36,763 nt of DNA from Planctomicrobium piriforme (GTDB lineage Bacteria; Planctomycetota; Planctomycetia; Planctomycetales; Planctomycetaceae), in the NCBI GenBank assembly GCA_945860955.1, contig CAMATH010000084.1, forward strand, positions 1 through 36,763, in the 5' to 3' direction. The notes under the pieces were generated by a model. That model saw only the letters and a program-made list of their open reading frames with translations, did not search any database and was not told where the DNA came from. Every line of letters starts with the position of its first letter. Positions within the stretch are counted from its first letter, which is position 1. Below are positions 16,632-25,439 of this stretch, one piece after another. A program made the translations under genes and the position numbers.

Positions 16632-17668
16632 GCCGACTCGATCCCCAACACGACTCCCGCGGTCGCTTCCGCACCGGAACCGACCAGGAGTCGCTTTCCA
16701 TGCCCTTCGTGACCCCGTCGAACCAGAGCCAGGCACACCGCTCCCGAGCCATCCGGCGCGGCGGCCGACGAGGTGACCCGTCCCGCGCTCTTGGACGGAT
16801 CCGCGAGCGGAAACAACTCGGTACCGGGAACAGGAGGGAGCGGCGTTTCGAGTCGCAACGTGCGCACTTCCTGATTCACGTGTCCCATCGCGTCAATCCG
16901 CGCGATCGGTTCCTGCCCCAGATAGCATCCCTTGCGAAAGCTGATGGTCTGCCCGGTGCGAGCCGCTTCCTGCGCCAGATTCGCGTCACTGAGGTCGACC
17001 CCGTACCAGGGAAAGCCCGCCGAGATCCGCAGAAACTCAAAGACCTCATTTCCTGCCTGAGGGGCAAAGGTCCGCAGGCGTAGGACAAGATCTGATGTCG
17101 CGGCTGTGTTGACCGTGATTTCGAACCCTGGAAGGCCCAGCCAGTCATTCCGGCGAATGCGCACCTCACTTCCCTCGAACGCGAACACAATGTTCCCAAG
17201 GTCGGCTTCGGGAAGTACAGGAATGGGGCCACCCAGGAGTTGTGATAACACACTCGCGGCCGCGGGGCCGACCAGAAACAGGCTGCTCCAGTCGGCGGTC
17301 CGATCCTGAAATGTGACCTCCTCGGTGATCTGATACCGCGACAGGTGCCGCAGCAGTTTCTCCGCGCAGCCGGATACGCTCGCCAGCGTCAACACGTCGG
17401 GATCAGCGTAGACGAACACGTGCCCGAGGATCTTCCCCTGGATCGATGTGATGAACGCTTCGCAGCCGTTACCGGTCGGCAGCCCCTTGATGTCGTTCGT
17501 GCAGAAGTTGTGCAGAAACTTCGCCCGGTCGGCTCCCCCCAGTTCGATGTGAGTGCGCCCGGGCATTTCAAACCAGACGCAACCGGTCCGGGCGAGGTTC
17601 AGCAACGTCGCGGGGTCGCCCGGAGCATTCGATACGTGACGGACATCGACAGGATTCGTGGTAGTCAC
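16628..17668 (-). CDS. ygfZ: YgfZ/GcvT-family folate-binding protein
   Basis: This 346-residue protein resembles YgfZ, a folate-dependent cytosolic factor that supports assembly or repair of certain iron-sulphur enzymes, and is related to the glycine cleavage T-protein. The diagnostic motif KGCYLGQE lies at residues 246-253, with the conserved Cys at 248. An N-terminal folate-binding-like region includes FLHNFCTNDIKGL at about 50-62, a typical YgfZ segment. It overlaps both neighbours by 4 nt (ATGA at each junction), so translation is coupled to the methyltransferase gene upstream and the ABC ATPase gene downstream. The nearby Mrp and ferredoxin genes fit an iron-sulphur theme. Confidence 0.9.
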   Translation of the reverse strand: MTTTNPVDVRHVSNAPGDPATLLNLARTGCVWFEMPGRTHIELGGADRAKFLHNFCTNDIKGLPTGNGCEAFITSIQGKILGHVFVYADPDVLTLASVSGCAEKLLRHLSRYQITEEVTFQDRTADWSSLFLVGPAAASVLSQLLGGPIPVLPEADLGNIVFAFEGSEVRIRRNDWLGLPGFEITVNTAATSDLVLRLRTFAPQAGNEVFEFLRISAGFPWYGVDLSDANLAQEAARTGQTISFRKGCYLGQEPIARIDAMGHVNQEVRTLRLETPLPPVPGTELFPLADPSKSAGRVTSSAAAPDGSGAVCLALVRRGHEGHGKRLLVGSGAEATAGVVLGIESA

Positions 17669-18963
17669 CGCGGGACAGCCTTCATTTGTACATCATCCAC
17701 CGACAATTCCCCCGTTCCGCCGTTGAGGCCAATTCGCACGATCGCCTCTCGCGCCTTGGGCGGAACATGCACCAGCTTTGAGACCCGCTTCCAGTCGAAT
17801 GTTCCATCCCACGGACCGACGCCGTCCGAGGGGAGTTCGCGCCGGTCGACGTCGTAAAAATGAACCCGCAGCGCGGGGCGTTCATCCGGGCGTTCTCCCA
17901 GTTTCACCCCCTTGGTACGGACCCGCAGGCTGAATTGCAACGCCGACACTTTCGATCCATCGACTCCCATCCCCTGCAGAAATTGTGCGCCGCGTCCGGG
18001 ATCGACATTCTCAAAACGGATATAGGCCTGTCCTTCGGGAGCGCCGTCGGTCGCACGGGTGAGCTGTCGCTGGTAATACCAGTTTTCAGCGATCCCGTCG
18101 TTCTCTGCTTCGAAGCCGCCGTTGCGAATTGTGGGGCGGGACGGATCGGGCTGCACCTTGCGACTGTCTTCCGAATCTCCGGTCATTGGAACAAACAAAA
18201 CCGGAAGCAGCTTCTTGCGAACGAGTTCCCCCTCCTTCTTTTCCAGCAGGTAAAACGCCTGATCGTAGCGTTCGCCAATCGGAATGATCATCCGTCCCCC
18301 TTCACGCAACTGCTCGACCAGGGGCTTGGGAATGTCTTCCGGCGAACAGGTGACGATGATTTTGTCAAACGGGGCTTTTTCGGGCCAACCGAGATAGCCG
18401 TCACCGATCCGGGGATTCACATTTTCGTACTTGAGATCCGACAGAACCCTGGCCGCCGTCTTGCCCAGCGGCTCCACGATTTCAATCGTGTAGACTTCTT
18501 TGACCAGTCCGGCCAGAACCGCCGCCTGATAACCGCTGCCGGTACCGATTTCCAGCACCCGATCCTCTGGGTGGGGATCGAGCATCTCGGTCATGTAGGC
18601 GACGATGTAGGGGGGCGAAATCGTCTGTTTGTGACCGATGGGAAGCGCCTGGTCGAAGTAGGCTCCGGACCGTTGCGCTTGGGGGACGAACAGATGCCGG
18701 GGCACCTGCCGCATCACGTCGAGAACTCGCGGATTCTTGATTCCCTCTTGCGCGAGATAGATCGAGACCATCTTGTCGCGGGCGACGGCGAGCTTGTCTT
18801 TCGTCTGTGCCTCTGCGCAACGAGGCGTTACCGCCCACAGCAACACCGCGATCACTCCCGAGACGACCAGCAGTCGCACGACCAACGGCAGCGCCCGCCG
18901 CGCAGGGGGCCGATCCAGGGGCGCGCCGCCCCCCCACGTGAAATTCAGGTCGAACTGCGGCAT
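17665..18963 (-). CDS. Exported protein-L-isoaspartate O-methyltransferase with C-terminal CBM-like domain
   Basis: This 432-residue protein has a hydrophobic segment at residues 25-45 ending in an AEA-like site, then a protein-L-isoaspartate methyltransferase domain (about 55-262). Family motifs are clear: QTISPPYIVAYM from 113, the SAM-binding VLEIGTGSGYQAA at 136-148, GDGYLGWP at 187-194 and FDKIIVTCSPEDIP from 199. The family repairs isoaspartyl residues in aged proteins using S-adenosylmethionine. A further domain (about 278-430, starting NGGFE and ending VDDVQM) resembles carbohydrate-binding modules of the CBM4/9 type by beta-rich pattern. The start is supported by AGGAGG at 18969-18974, 5 nt upstream. 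An exported methyltransferase is unusual because SAM is cytosolic; the hydrophobic segment may instead anchor it to the inner membrane. Confidence 0.88.
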   Translation of the reverse strand: MPQFDLNFTWGGGAPLDRPPARRALPLVVRLLVVSGVIAVLLWAVTPRCAEAQTKDKLAVARDKMVSIYLAQEGIKNPRVLDVMRQVPRHLFVPQAQRSGAYFDQALPIGHKQTISPPYIVAYMTEMLDPHPEDRVLEIGTGSGYQAAVLAGLVKEVYTIEIVEPLGKTAARVLSDLKYENVNPRIGDGYLGWPEKAPFDKIIVTCSPEDIPKPLVEQLREGGRMIIPIGERYDQAFYLLEKKEGELVRKKLLPVLFVPMTGDSEDSRKVQPDPSRPTIRNGGFEAENDGIAENWYYQRQLTRATDGAPEGQAYIRFENVDPGRGAQFLQGMGVDGSKVSALQFSLRVRTKGVKLGERPDERPALRVHFYDVDRRELPSDGVGPWDGTFDWKRVSKLVHVPPKAREAIVRIGLNGGTGELSVDDVQMKAVPR

Positions 18964-18994
18964 GAGCGCCTCCTGCGTCAGGCGGTTGGTCGGG

Positions 18995-20077
18995 TTACAA
19001 AATCTCGAGCGAGGGCATCTTGGGCGTTTCCAGCAGCGATTTCGCGATCTGAATCGCTGCCTGTTCGCAGACGTGCTGCAGGGGAGCCCGTGCCGGACTG
19101 TCGGCGTCGAACGCGGCGCGAATTCGTCCCGCGTCCCCCAGTTCGCGGATCTTCGCGTTGATGGGAACTTCACCGAGAAAGGGAACCCCCATCTCGGCGG
19201 CCTTCAGTTTTGCGCCGCCACGACCGAAGATTTCGCCGGTCATATTCTCGACCAGCCCCAGCACGGGAATCTTCACTTTGCGGAACATGTTGATCGCTTT
19301 GACGGCGTCAATCAACGCGAGCTGCTGCGGAGTGCAGACGACCACGGCCCCCGCCAGTCCCAGCAATTGCGACAGAGTGAGTGCGATATCCCCCGTTCCA
19401 GGAGGAAGGTCGATGATCAGGTAGTCGAGTTCGCCCCAAGCGGTTTGCCTCAGGAATTGTTCGATCGTGCGATGCAGAATCGGACCACGGACAATCACCG
19501 GCTCATCGGGAGCGACCAGAAACCCGATTGACATGATTTTGACACCGTCGGCCTCGATCGGATCCATCCGCTGGATGATCTGCCCCTCGGGGCCTTTTTC
19601 TTCGACAATGTGCGGCCGACCCTTGACGCCGAACAGGTGGGGGACGCTTGGTCCATAAATGTCGGCATCCATGATTCCGACTTTCGCGCCGGCGCGTTGC
19701 AGGCCGACCGCCAGCGACGCGGCCATCGTGCTTTTGCCAACGCCCCCCTTGCCGCTCCCGACTGCGATGACGTTTTTCGCGCGCAGCCCCAGGGTGCCCC
19801 CGGAATCTTTGCCGGCGACTTCCCAGACAAAATCGACCGTGACGGAACCGCTGGTCGGAATCAGCCGGGAGATTGCCCCCTTGACGAGATCAGCAATTCG
19901 CTCGGGCGCGGGGTAGGCCGGGGTCGGCAACTTGATGGTGACCGCCGTCCCTCCTTCCGAGCTGGTTCGGACGCCCTTCAGCATCCCCAAGTCGACCAAA
20001 GACCGACCGATTTCCGGATCATTGACGCCGCGCAGACAGTCGCGGACCTGGGATTCACTCAGCGGGGCGGAACTCAT
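18995..20077 (-). CDS. Mrp/ApbC-family P-loop ATPase lacking the CxxC motif
   Basis: This 360-residue protein has an N-terminal MIP18/DUF59 domain (about 5-85, with DPEIGRSLVDLGM from residue 20) and an Mrp ATPase domain. The deviant Walker A GSGKGGVGKST is at 107-117, DADIYGPSVPHLFG at 137-150 and LPPGTGD at 224-230. Characterised Mrp/ApbC proteins bind a [4Fe-4S] cluster through a CxxC shortly after the ENM segment and deliver it to apoproteins. Here ENM at 277-279 is followed directly by TGEIFGRGG, with no Cys pair there or anywhere in the protein (Cys only at 14, 248 and 337). It therefore cannot hold a cluster in the standard way. It lies downstream of a ferredoxin gene and 31 nt before the methyltransferase gene. 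Confidence 0.92.
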   Translation of the reverse strand: MSSAPLSESQVRDCLRGVNDPEIGRSLVDLGMLKGVRTSSEGGTAVTIKLPTPAYPAPERIADLVKGAISRLIPTSGSVTVDFVWEVAGKDSGGTLGLRAKNVIAVGSGKGGVGKSTMAASLAVGLQRAGAKVGIMDADIYGPSVPHLFGVKGRPHIVEEKGPEGQIIQRMDPIEADGVKIMSIGFLVAPDEPVIVRGPILHRTIEQFLRQTAWGELDYLIIDLPPGTGDIALTLSQLLGLAGAVVVCTPQQLALIDAVKAINMFRKVKIPVLGLVENMTGEIFGRGGAKLKAAEMGVPFLGEVPINAKIRELGDAGRIRAAFDADSPARAPLQHVCEQAAIQIAKSLLETPKMPSLEIL

Positions 20078-20158
20078 GGGGCTCCAACGCGGTTCGTAGC
20101 GGGACGGGCAGATTCGGGAAGCGGTGCCGCCCGATCGGTCGACCGCCCGGGGTTGGTT

Positions 20159-20359
20159 TTACCACTCCTGCGGTGACATCGCAATTGCGTCCACCGGACA
20201 GATCGCCTCGCACACCGCGCAACTGACGCACGCATGCGGGGACACCACGACCGCGCCGCCGAGATCGATTCGCAGGCAATCCACCGGGCAGCACGCGACA
20301 CAATCTCCGCACACAGTGCAGAGACGCAAATCGATCGCAGGCAGAGTCTGGGCAGGCAT
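20159..20359 (-). CDS. Small 2[4Fe-4S] ferredoxin
   Basis: This 66-residue protein is a bacterial-type ferredoxin. Two cysteine clusters of the form CxxCxxCxxxCP are present: CTVCGDCVACCP in the first half and CVSCAVCEAICP in the second, each with the terminal Pro that favours cluster insertion. Such proteins carry low-potential electrons to redox enzymes. I chose the ATG at 20359; a GTG at 20416 would add 19 residues without a better ribosome site. It lies 81 nt before the Mrp-type ATPase gene on the same strand and probably begins the long operon ending at 12836. Confidence 0.92.
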   Translation of the reverse strand: MPAQTLPAIDLRLCTVCGDCVACCPVDCLRIDLGGAVVVSPHACVSCAVCEAICPVDAIAMSPQEW

Positions 20360-20593
20360 GATCGCCCCATTGTGCAGCGCGTCAAGCAGGCTTGCCAGCC
20401 CAACCGCTGGTGCCACGAGTCATCGACACTCCATCGGACGCAATTCAGGCGAGGTTTCCAGACCATGACCCCTGTCTCGCGATCCCAATCGTCGGCGCAC
20501 GCGTATTTGTGAGTGAACTGGACTACGACTGGCAGAGTACGAACGATTCAGCGACATTCGACAGGGCTAGCCAACAAGGTGGCTCCCAAGAGA

Positions 20594-20626
20594 TTGTCGC
20601 ATTTCACTCCGCTCGCGGTATAGAAT
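20594..20626 (+). promoter_or_regulatory. Candidate promoter giving a near-leaderless transcript
   Basis: TTGTCG at 20594-20599 and TATAGA at 20619-20624 (also readable as TAGAAT at 20621-20626) form a sigma-70-like pair with a 19-bp spacer, longer than the ideal 17. The predicted transcription start, about 7 nt after the -10, would fall at or within a few nucleotides of the ATG at 20634. No Shine-Dalgarno precedes that ATG, which fits a leaderless or nearly leaderless mRNA. Confidence 0.4.
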
Positions 20627-20633
20627 CCACCCC

Positions 20634-21668
20634 ATGAAGCCCACCACCACCCAACGCACCACTCCCCGCTACAACCCGGCTCGGAATCGTCGGCGGATCG
20701 TCTGGTCGGTGATGTCTTTGGCGATTGTTTTGATCGCGATCAGCGAGGCCCGTAAGCCCGGTAACTGGAAGTGGCTCGCCCCCGATCCCACCCGTTCCCC
20801 AACCGCTCGCGAAGGGAAACCGCAGTCGGCGCTCGCGGAAAAAGACGACCTCGAACCAGACCAGATACGCATTGTCACCCCCCGGGAAATCGCGCGTCAG
20901 GCGACTCGTGACCGACAGCCGGCCGATTTGGACCTGCGGATCTCCGGCGATTTTCTGGACGCGGTCGAGGATTCACGCGTTGGAGTTCGGGCGGCGGAAA
21001 ACCCGGCGTATTTCGCGATGCTGGCGAAATCGCGGGAGATTTCCGCCGACCGGATTGAGTCGGCGGCCCGTCGCGATTTGACCTATGCGACGCTGATGAA
21101 CGACCCGGCGGAGCATCGGGGCGAGATTGTCTGGGTCGAGGGAGAACTGCGTCGATTCGGCCCGATTCCTGCCGGTCCCAATGACGAAGGTTTTGACGAG
21201 TTGTACGAGGGCTGGCTGTTCACGGATGAGGCGGGGCGGACCAATCCGTATCGCATCGTTTGCGTTTTCGCTCCTTCGGACTTCACGGAAGGAAACGAAA
21301 TTCGGGAACGGGTACGAATCCCGGCGTATTTTTTCAAACGACTGAATTACGCCACCGCGCATGGTCAACATGCCGCTCCGATGTTCATCGGGCGTGAGTT
21401 TCAGAAAGTCGTCCGGAGCGGATCAAAGGAAGTCTCGGACCGCATGGCGTCGTTGATGGTGCCAGCGGTCGTTTTGCTGGTCTGCACGTTCGGCATTCTG
21501 GTGTTTGTGACCCGGCAATGGTCCGCCCGCCGTGTGCCGCTCCGCCGTCACGCATCCGGCGCTGCCGATTCTCCCCTCCAATTGGGAGGCGACCCGCCCG
21601 CCGACCCACGGGAATTTCTCGCCCGCCTGGAACGCGAAAGCGTGGATGAAAACCCACCTCCGGTCTGA
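20634..21668 (+). CDS. Hypothetical bitopic membrane protein
   Basis: I do not recognise the family. The 344-residue protein has a basic N-terminus followed by a transmembrane segment at about 22-38, a large middle region (about 40-270) predicted outside the cytoplasm, and a second transmembrane segment at about 272-293, then a short basic cytoplasmic tail. The middle region contains ESAARRDLTYATLMNDP and a beta-rich part with GEIVWVEGELRRFG and YRIVCVFAP, which could be an OB-like or similar small domain. It lies upstream of kdsB with a 57-nt gap. A role in the envelope is plausible from topology and neighbours only. Confidence 0.75.
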   Translation: MKPTTTQRTTPRYNPARNRRRIVWSVMSLAIVLIAISEARKPGNWKWLAPDPTRSPTAREGKPQSALAEKDDLEPDQIRIVTPREIARQATRDRQPADLDLRISGDFLDAVEDSRVGVRAAENPAYFAMLAKSREISADRIESAARRDLTYATLMNDPAEHRGEIVWVEGELRRFGPIPAGPNDEGFDELYEGWLFTDEAGRTNPYRIVCVFAPSDFTEGNEIRERVRIPAYFFKRLNYATAHGQHAAPMFIGREFQKVVRSGSKEVSDRMASLMVPAVVLLVCTFGILVFVTRQWSARRVPLRRHASGAADSPLQLGGDPPADPREFLARLERESVDENPPPV

Positions 21669-21713
21669 TAGACTCCCGTTGTCGGCCGAAGTTCTCGGGC
21701 GGCGATTCTTCAC

Positions 21714-21718
21714 GGAGG
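21714..21718 (+). promoter_or_regulatory. Shine-Dalgarno deciding the GTG start of kdsB
   Basis: GGAGG lies 7 nt before a GTG at 21726, from which the protein reads directly into the conserved KdsB N-terminus. It supports GTG initiation here, where many neighbours lack such a site. Confidence 0.75.
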
Positions 21719-21725
21719 ATTCAGC

Positions 21726-22496
21726 GTGGATCGGACGGTTGTGGGGGTCATTCCAGCCCGAGAGGCGTCAACCCGGTTGCCGCGTAAGCTGCTGCTGTCG
21801 GAAACGGGCAAGCCGTTGATTCAACATACGTACGAAGCGGCGAGGCAGGCGGGCTGTTTTCAGGAACTCGTCGTCGCCGCTGAAGGAGCCGAGCTGATCG
21901 ACTGTGTGCGGGGGTTTGGCGCGCGGTGCGAGGCGACGGGTGAGCACCCCAGCGGAACTGACCGGATCGCCGAAGTGATTGGAAAGTCGTTCCCTCACTG
22001 CGAAATTGTGGTCAACATTCAAGGGGACGAGCCCGAACTCAACCCGGCACACCTCGAGCAGCTTGTGCAGCTCCTGGTCGACTGTCCCGAGGCGTCGATG
22101 TCGACGCTGGCGACCCCCATTCGCTCCCGCGAGGTCCGCGACAGCAATTCGTGTGTCAAGGTGGTTTGCGGTGCGGATGGTCGGGCGCTGTACTTCAGTC
22201 GCAGCCTGATTCCGTTTTGCCGCGACCAAAATGCCGATGAATTGCTGGAACGCGATTCTCCCTGGCTGCTCCACCTGGGGTTGTACGCCTACCGCCGCGA
22301 ATTCCTGCTGGGCCTGACAAAAAAGCCGGTCTCGCGATTGGAAAAACTAGAAAAACTCGAACAATTGCGGGCCTTGGAGGCGGGAGCCCGGATTCAGGTC
22401 GGGGTGGTCGAACATCCAGCCGTTGGCATCGACACACCGGAAGATTATGCTCGGTTCGTCGCCCGGCACCGGGGCAGGATCGGGAGTTCGCCGTGA
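21726..22496 (+). CDS. kdsB: 3-deoxy-manno-octulosonate cytidylyltransferase
   Basis: This 256-residue cytosolic enzyme transfers CMP from CTP to Kdo, giving CMP-Kdo for lipid A-core assembly. The N-terminal nucleotide-binding segment reads IPAREASTRLPRKLL, close to the family IPAR-x-x-STRLPGKPL. VNIQGDEPELNP, the metal and sugar-binding region ALYFSRSLIPFCRD, HLGLYAYRREFL and the C-terminal GIDTPEDYARF are all present. Length is typical. Initiation is at GTG with a strong GGAGG upstream. The next gene, pyrG, makes its CTP substrate, an arrangement known in other bacteria. Presence of kdsB implies Kdo-containing lipopolysaccharide, consistent with a Gram-negative-type outer membrane in planctomycetes. 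Confidence 0.95.
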   Translation: MDRTVVGVIPAREASTRLPRKLLLSETGKPLIQHTYEAARQAGCFQELVVAAEGAELIDCVRGFGARCEATGEHPSGTDRIAEVIGKSFPHCEIVVNIQGDEPELNPAHLEQLVQLLVDCPEASMSTLATPIRSREVRDSNSCVKVVCGADGRALYFSRSLIPFCRDQNADELLERDSPWLLHLGLYAYRREFLLGLTKKPVSRLEKLEKLEQLRALEAGARIQVGVVEHPAVGIDTPEDYARFVARHRGRIGSSP

Positions 22497-22542
22497 CGTG
22501 GGGCATTTGGCGGATTTCTCCGCCCATTCGGAACAGCACTGA

Positions 22543-24188
<1,646 letters not shown>

Positions 24189-24189
<1 letters not shown>

Positions 24190-25124
24190 TGGCCCGCAGT
24201 CCACTCGCTGGAGTCTTTTGCGTCGACAAACCGGCCGGTGTCACCTCTCGGCACGTCGTGGACGAAACGTCGAAACTCGTTCGTTCGGGTCGGGTGGGTC
24301 ACGCCGGCACGCTCGATCCGCTGGCCACCGGGGTGCTGGTGGTGTGCGTTGGCTGGGCGACGCGTCTGGTTCCGCTCGTGCAGCAGCAGCCGAAACGCTA
24401 TCGGGCGGTTTTCGAACTGGGTGCCACCAGCGACACCGATGATCGCACCGGTGTCGTGGTGCCGACTCCCGACGCCCCGGTTCCCACGCTCGAAGAGATC
24501 GAGAACCTGCTCCCGAAGTACACCGGGACAATTCTCCAGGTGCCACCCATCTACTCGGCGGTGAAGATCGCGGGTGAGCGGTCGTACGATCTCGCCCGGC
24601 AGGGGGAGATCGCCGACTTGCAGCCGCGCCCCGTCGACGTGCATTCCCTGCGTCTGCTCGACTACCAGCATCCGCGGCTGGAGCTGGAAATGGAGTGTGG
24701 TTCCGGGACCTACGTGCGGGCGATTGGACGGGACCTGGGTCGCGATCTGGGCTGTGGAGCGATCATGACCGATCTGATCCGCACCGCGATCGGCGGGTTC
24801 ACTTTGGAAACTGCCATTCCGCTCTCGGCCCTCGATCGGCAATCGTGGCGTACACACCTGCGGCCGCCGCTGGCGATCGTGGACCATTTTTCCCGGTTCA
24901 CGTGCGGCGACATCGAGCTGGATCTTCTGTCGCGCGGCTGCGTCCTGATGATCGATGAGTCGGTTTCGATTCCGGGGACGGACGTCGCGCTGATTTCACA
25001 GGCGGGGGAGCTGGTCGCCGTCGGGGAGTTCGACCCGACCGCCCGGCGGATTCAACCGCGCACCGTTTTCCCGGATGCGATCAAGTTCGCCCGCTCGGTG
25101 ACGGGATCGACGGGTGGCCGCTAA
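24189..25124 (+). CDS. truB: tRNA pseudouridine-55 synthase
   Basis: This 311-residue enzyme converts U55 to pseudouridine in the T loop of tRNAs. The catalytic Asp is Asp43 in GHAGTLDPLATG at 38-48. Other family segments include KRYRAVFELGATSDTDD, PPIYSAVKI, and the GTYVRAIGRDLG region. The C-terminal 70 residues correspond to a PUA-like domain. It overlaps pyrG by one base. In many bacteria truB follows infB and rbfA; here it is instead coupled to pyrG. No clear intrinsic terminator is seen after the stop. Confidence 0.96.
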
Positions 25125-25439
25125 TCCGGCGTGGAGTCCGATCGCGAGAGATCTGCGGCTGGAACTGAAACAGTGTGTAGGTTCCGCAGTTTGCGTGCGA
25201 GCGGCTGGGCAAAAGCAGGGACGCGGCCGCAGGGGCATCTGGTCAGGGGGTCTGTTTACTCCAGCAAACGTCGGCAGTCGAGGCGGGTCGTAACGGTTTT
25301 GGCGCTGCAATTGCGAATCGACATTGTCCCCCCCCATTCCGTTGACTAACATCAATGTTAGAGCATGCAACCCAGATCGCCGACAACACTTGTTGCGGTC
25401 CGCATTGCTACCCACCCCACACTCCCTCCGTGACGCCCG
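25125..25439. other. Intergenic region before the cytochrome gene
   Basis: This 315-bp gap contains no convincing gene. Its most distinctive piece is a perfect inverted repeat CTAACAT-CA-ATGTTAG at 25346-25361, in a relatively AT-rich patch about 80 bp before the cytochrome ATG, which could be an operator. A TTGACT overlaps its left side, without a good -10. A C-run (nine C) lies at 25327-25335. Confidence 0.5.
25346..25361. promoter_or_regulatory. Operator-like palindrome
   Basis: Two perfect 7-nt arms, CTAACAT and ATGTTAG, flank a 2-nt centre. The size and symmetry fit a dimeric helix-turn-helix regulator. It is upstream of the cytochrome/DUF1501 pair. No regulator gene is nearby, so the link is inference. 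Confidence 0.35.
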
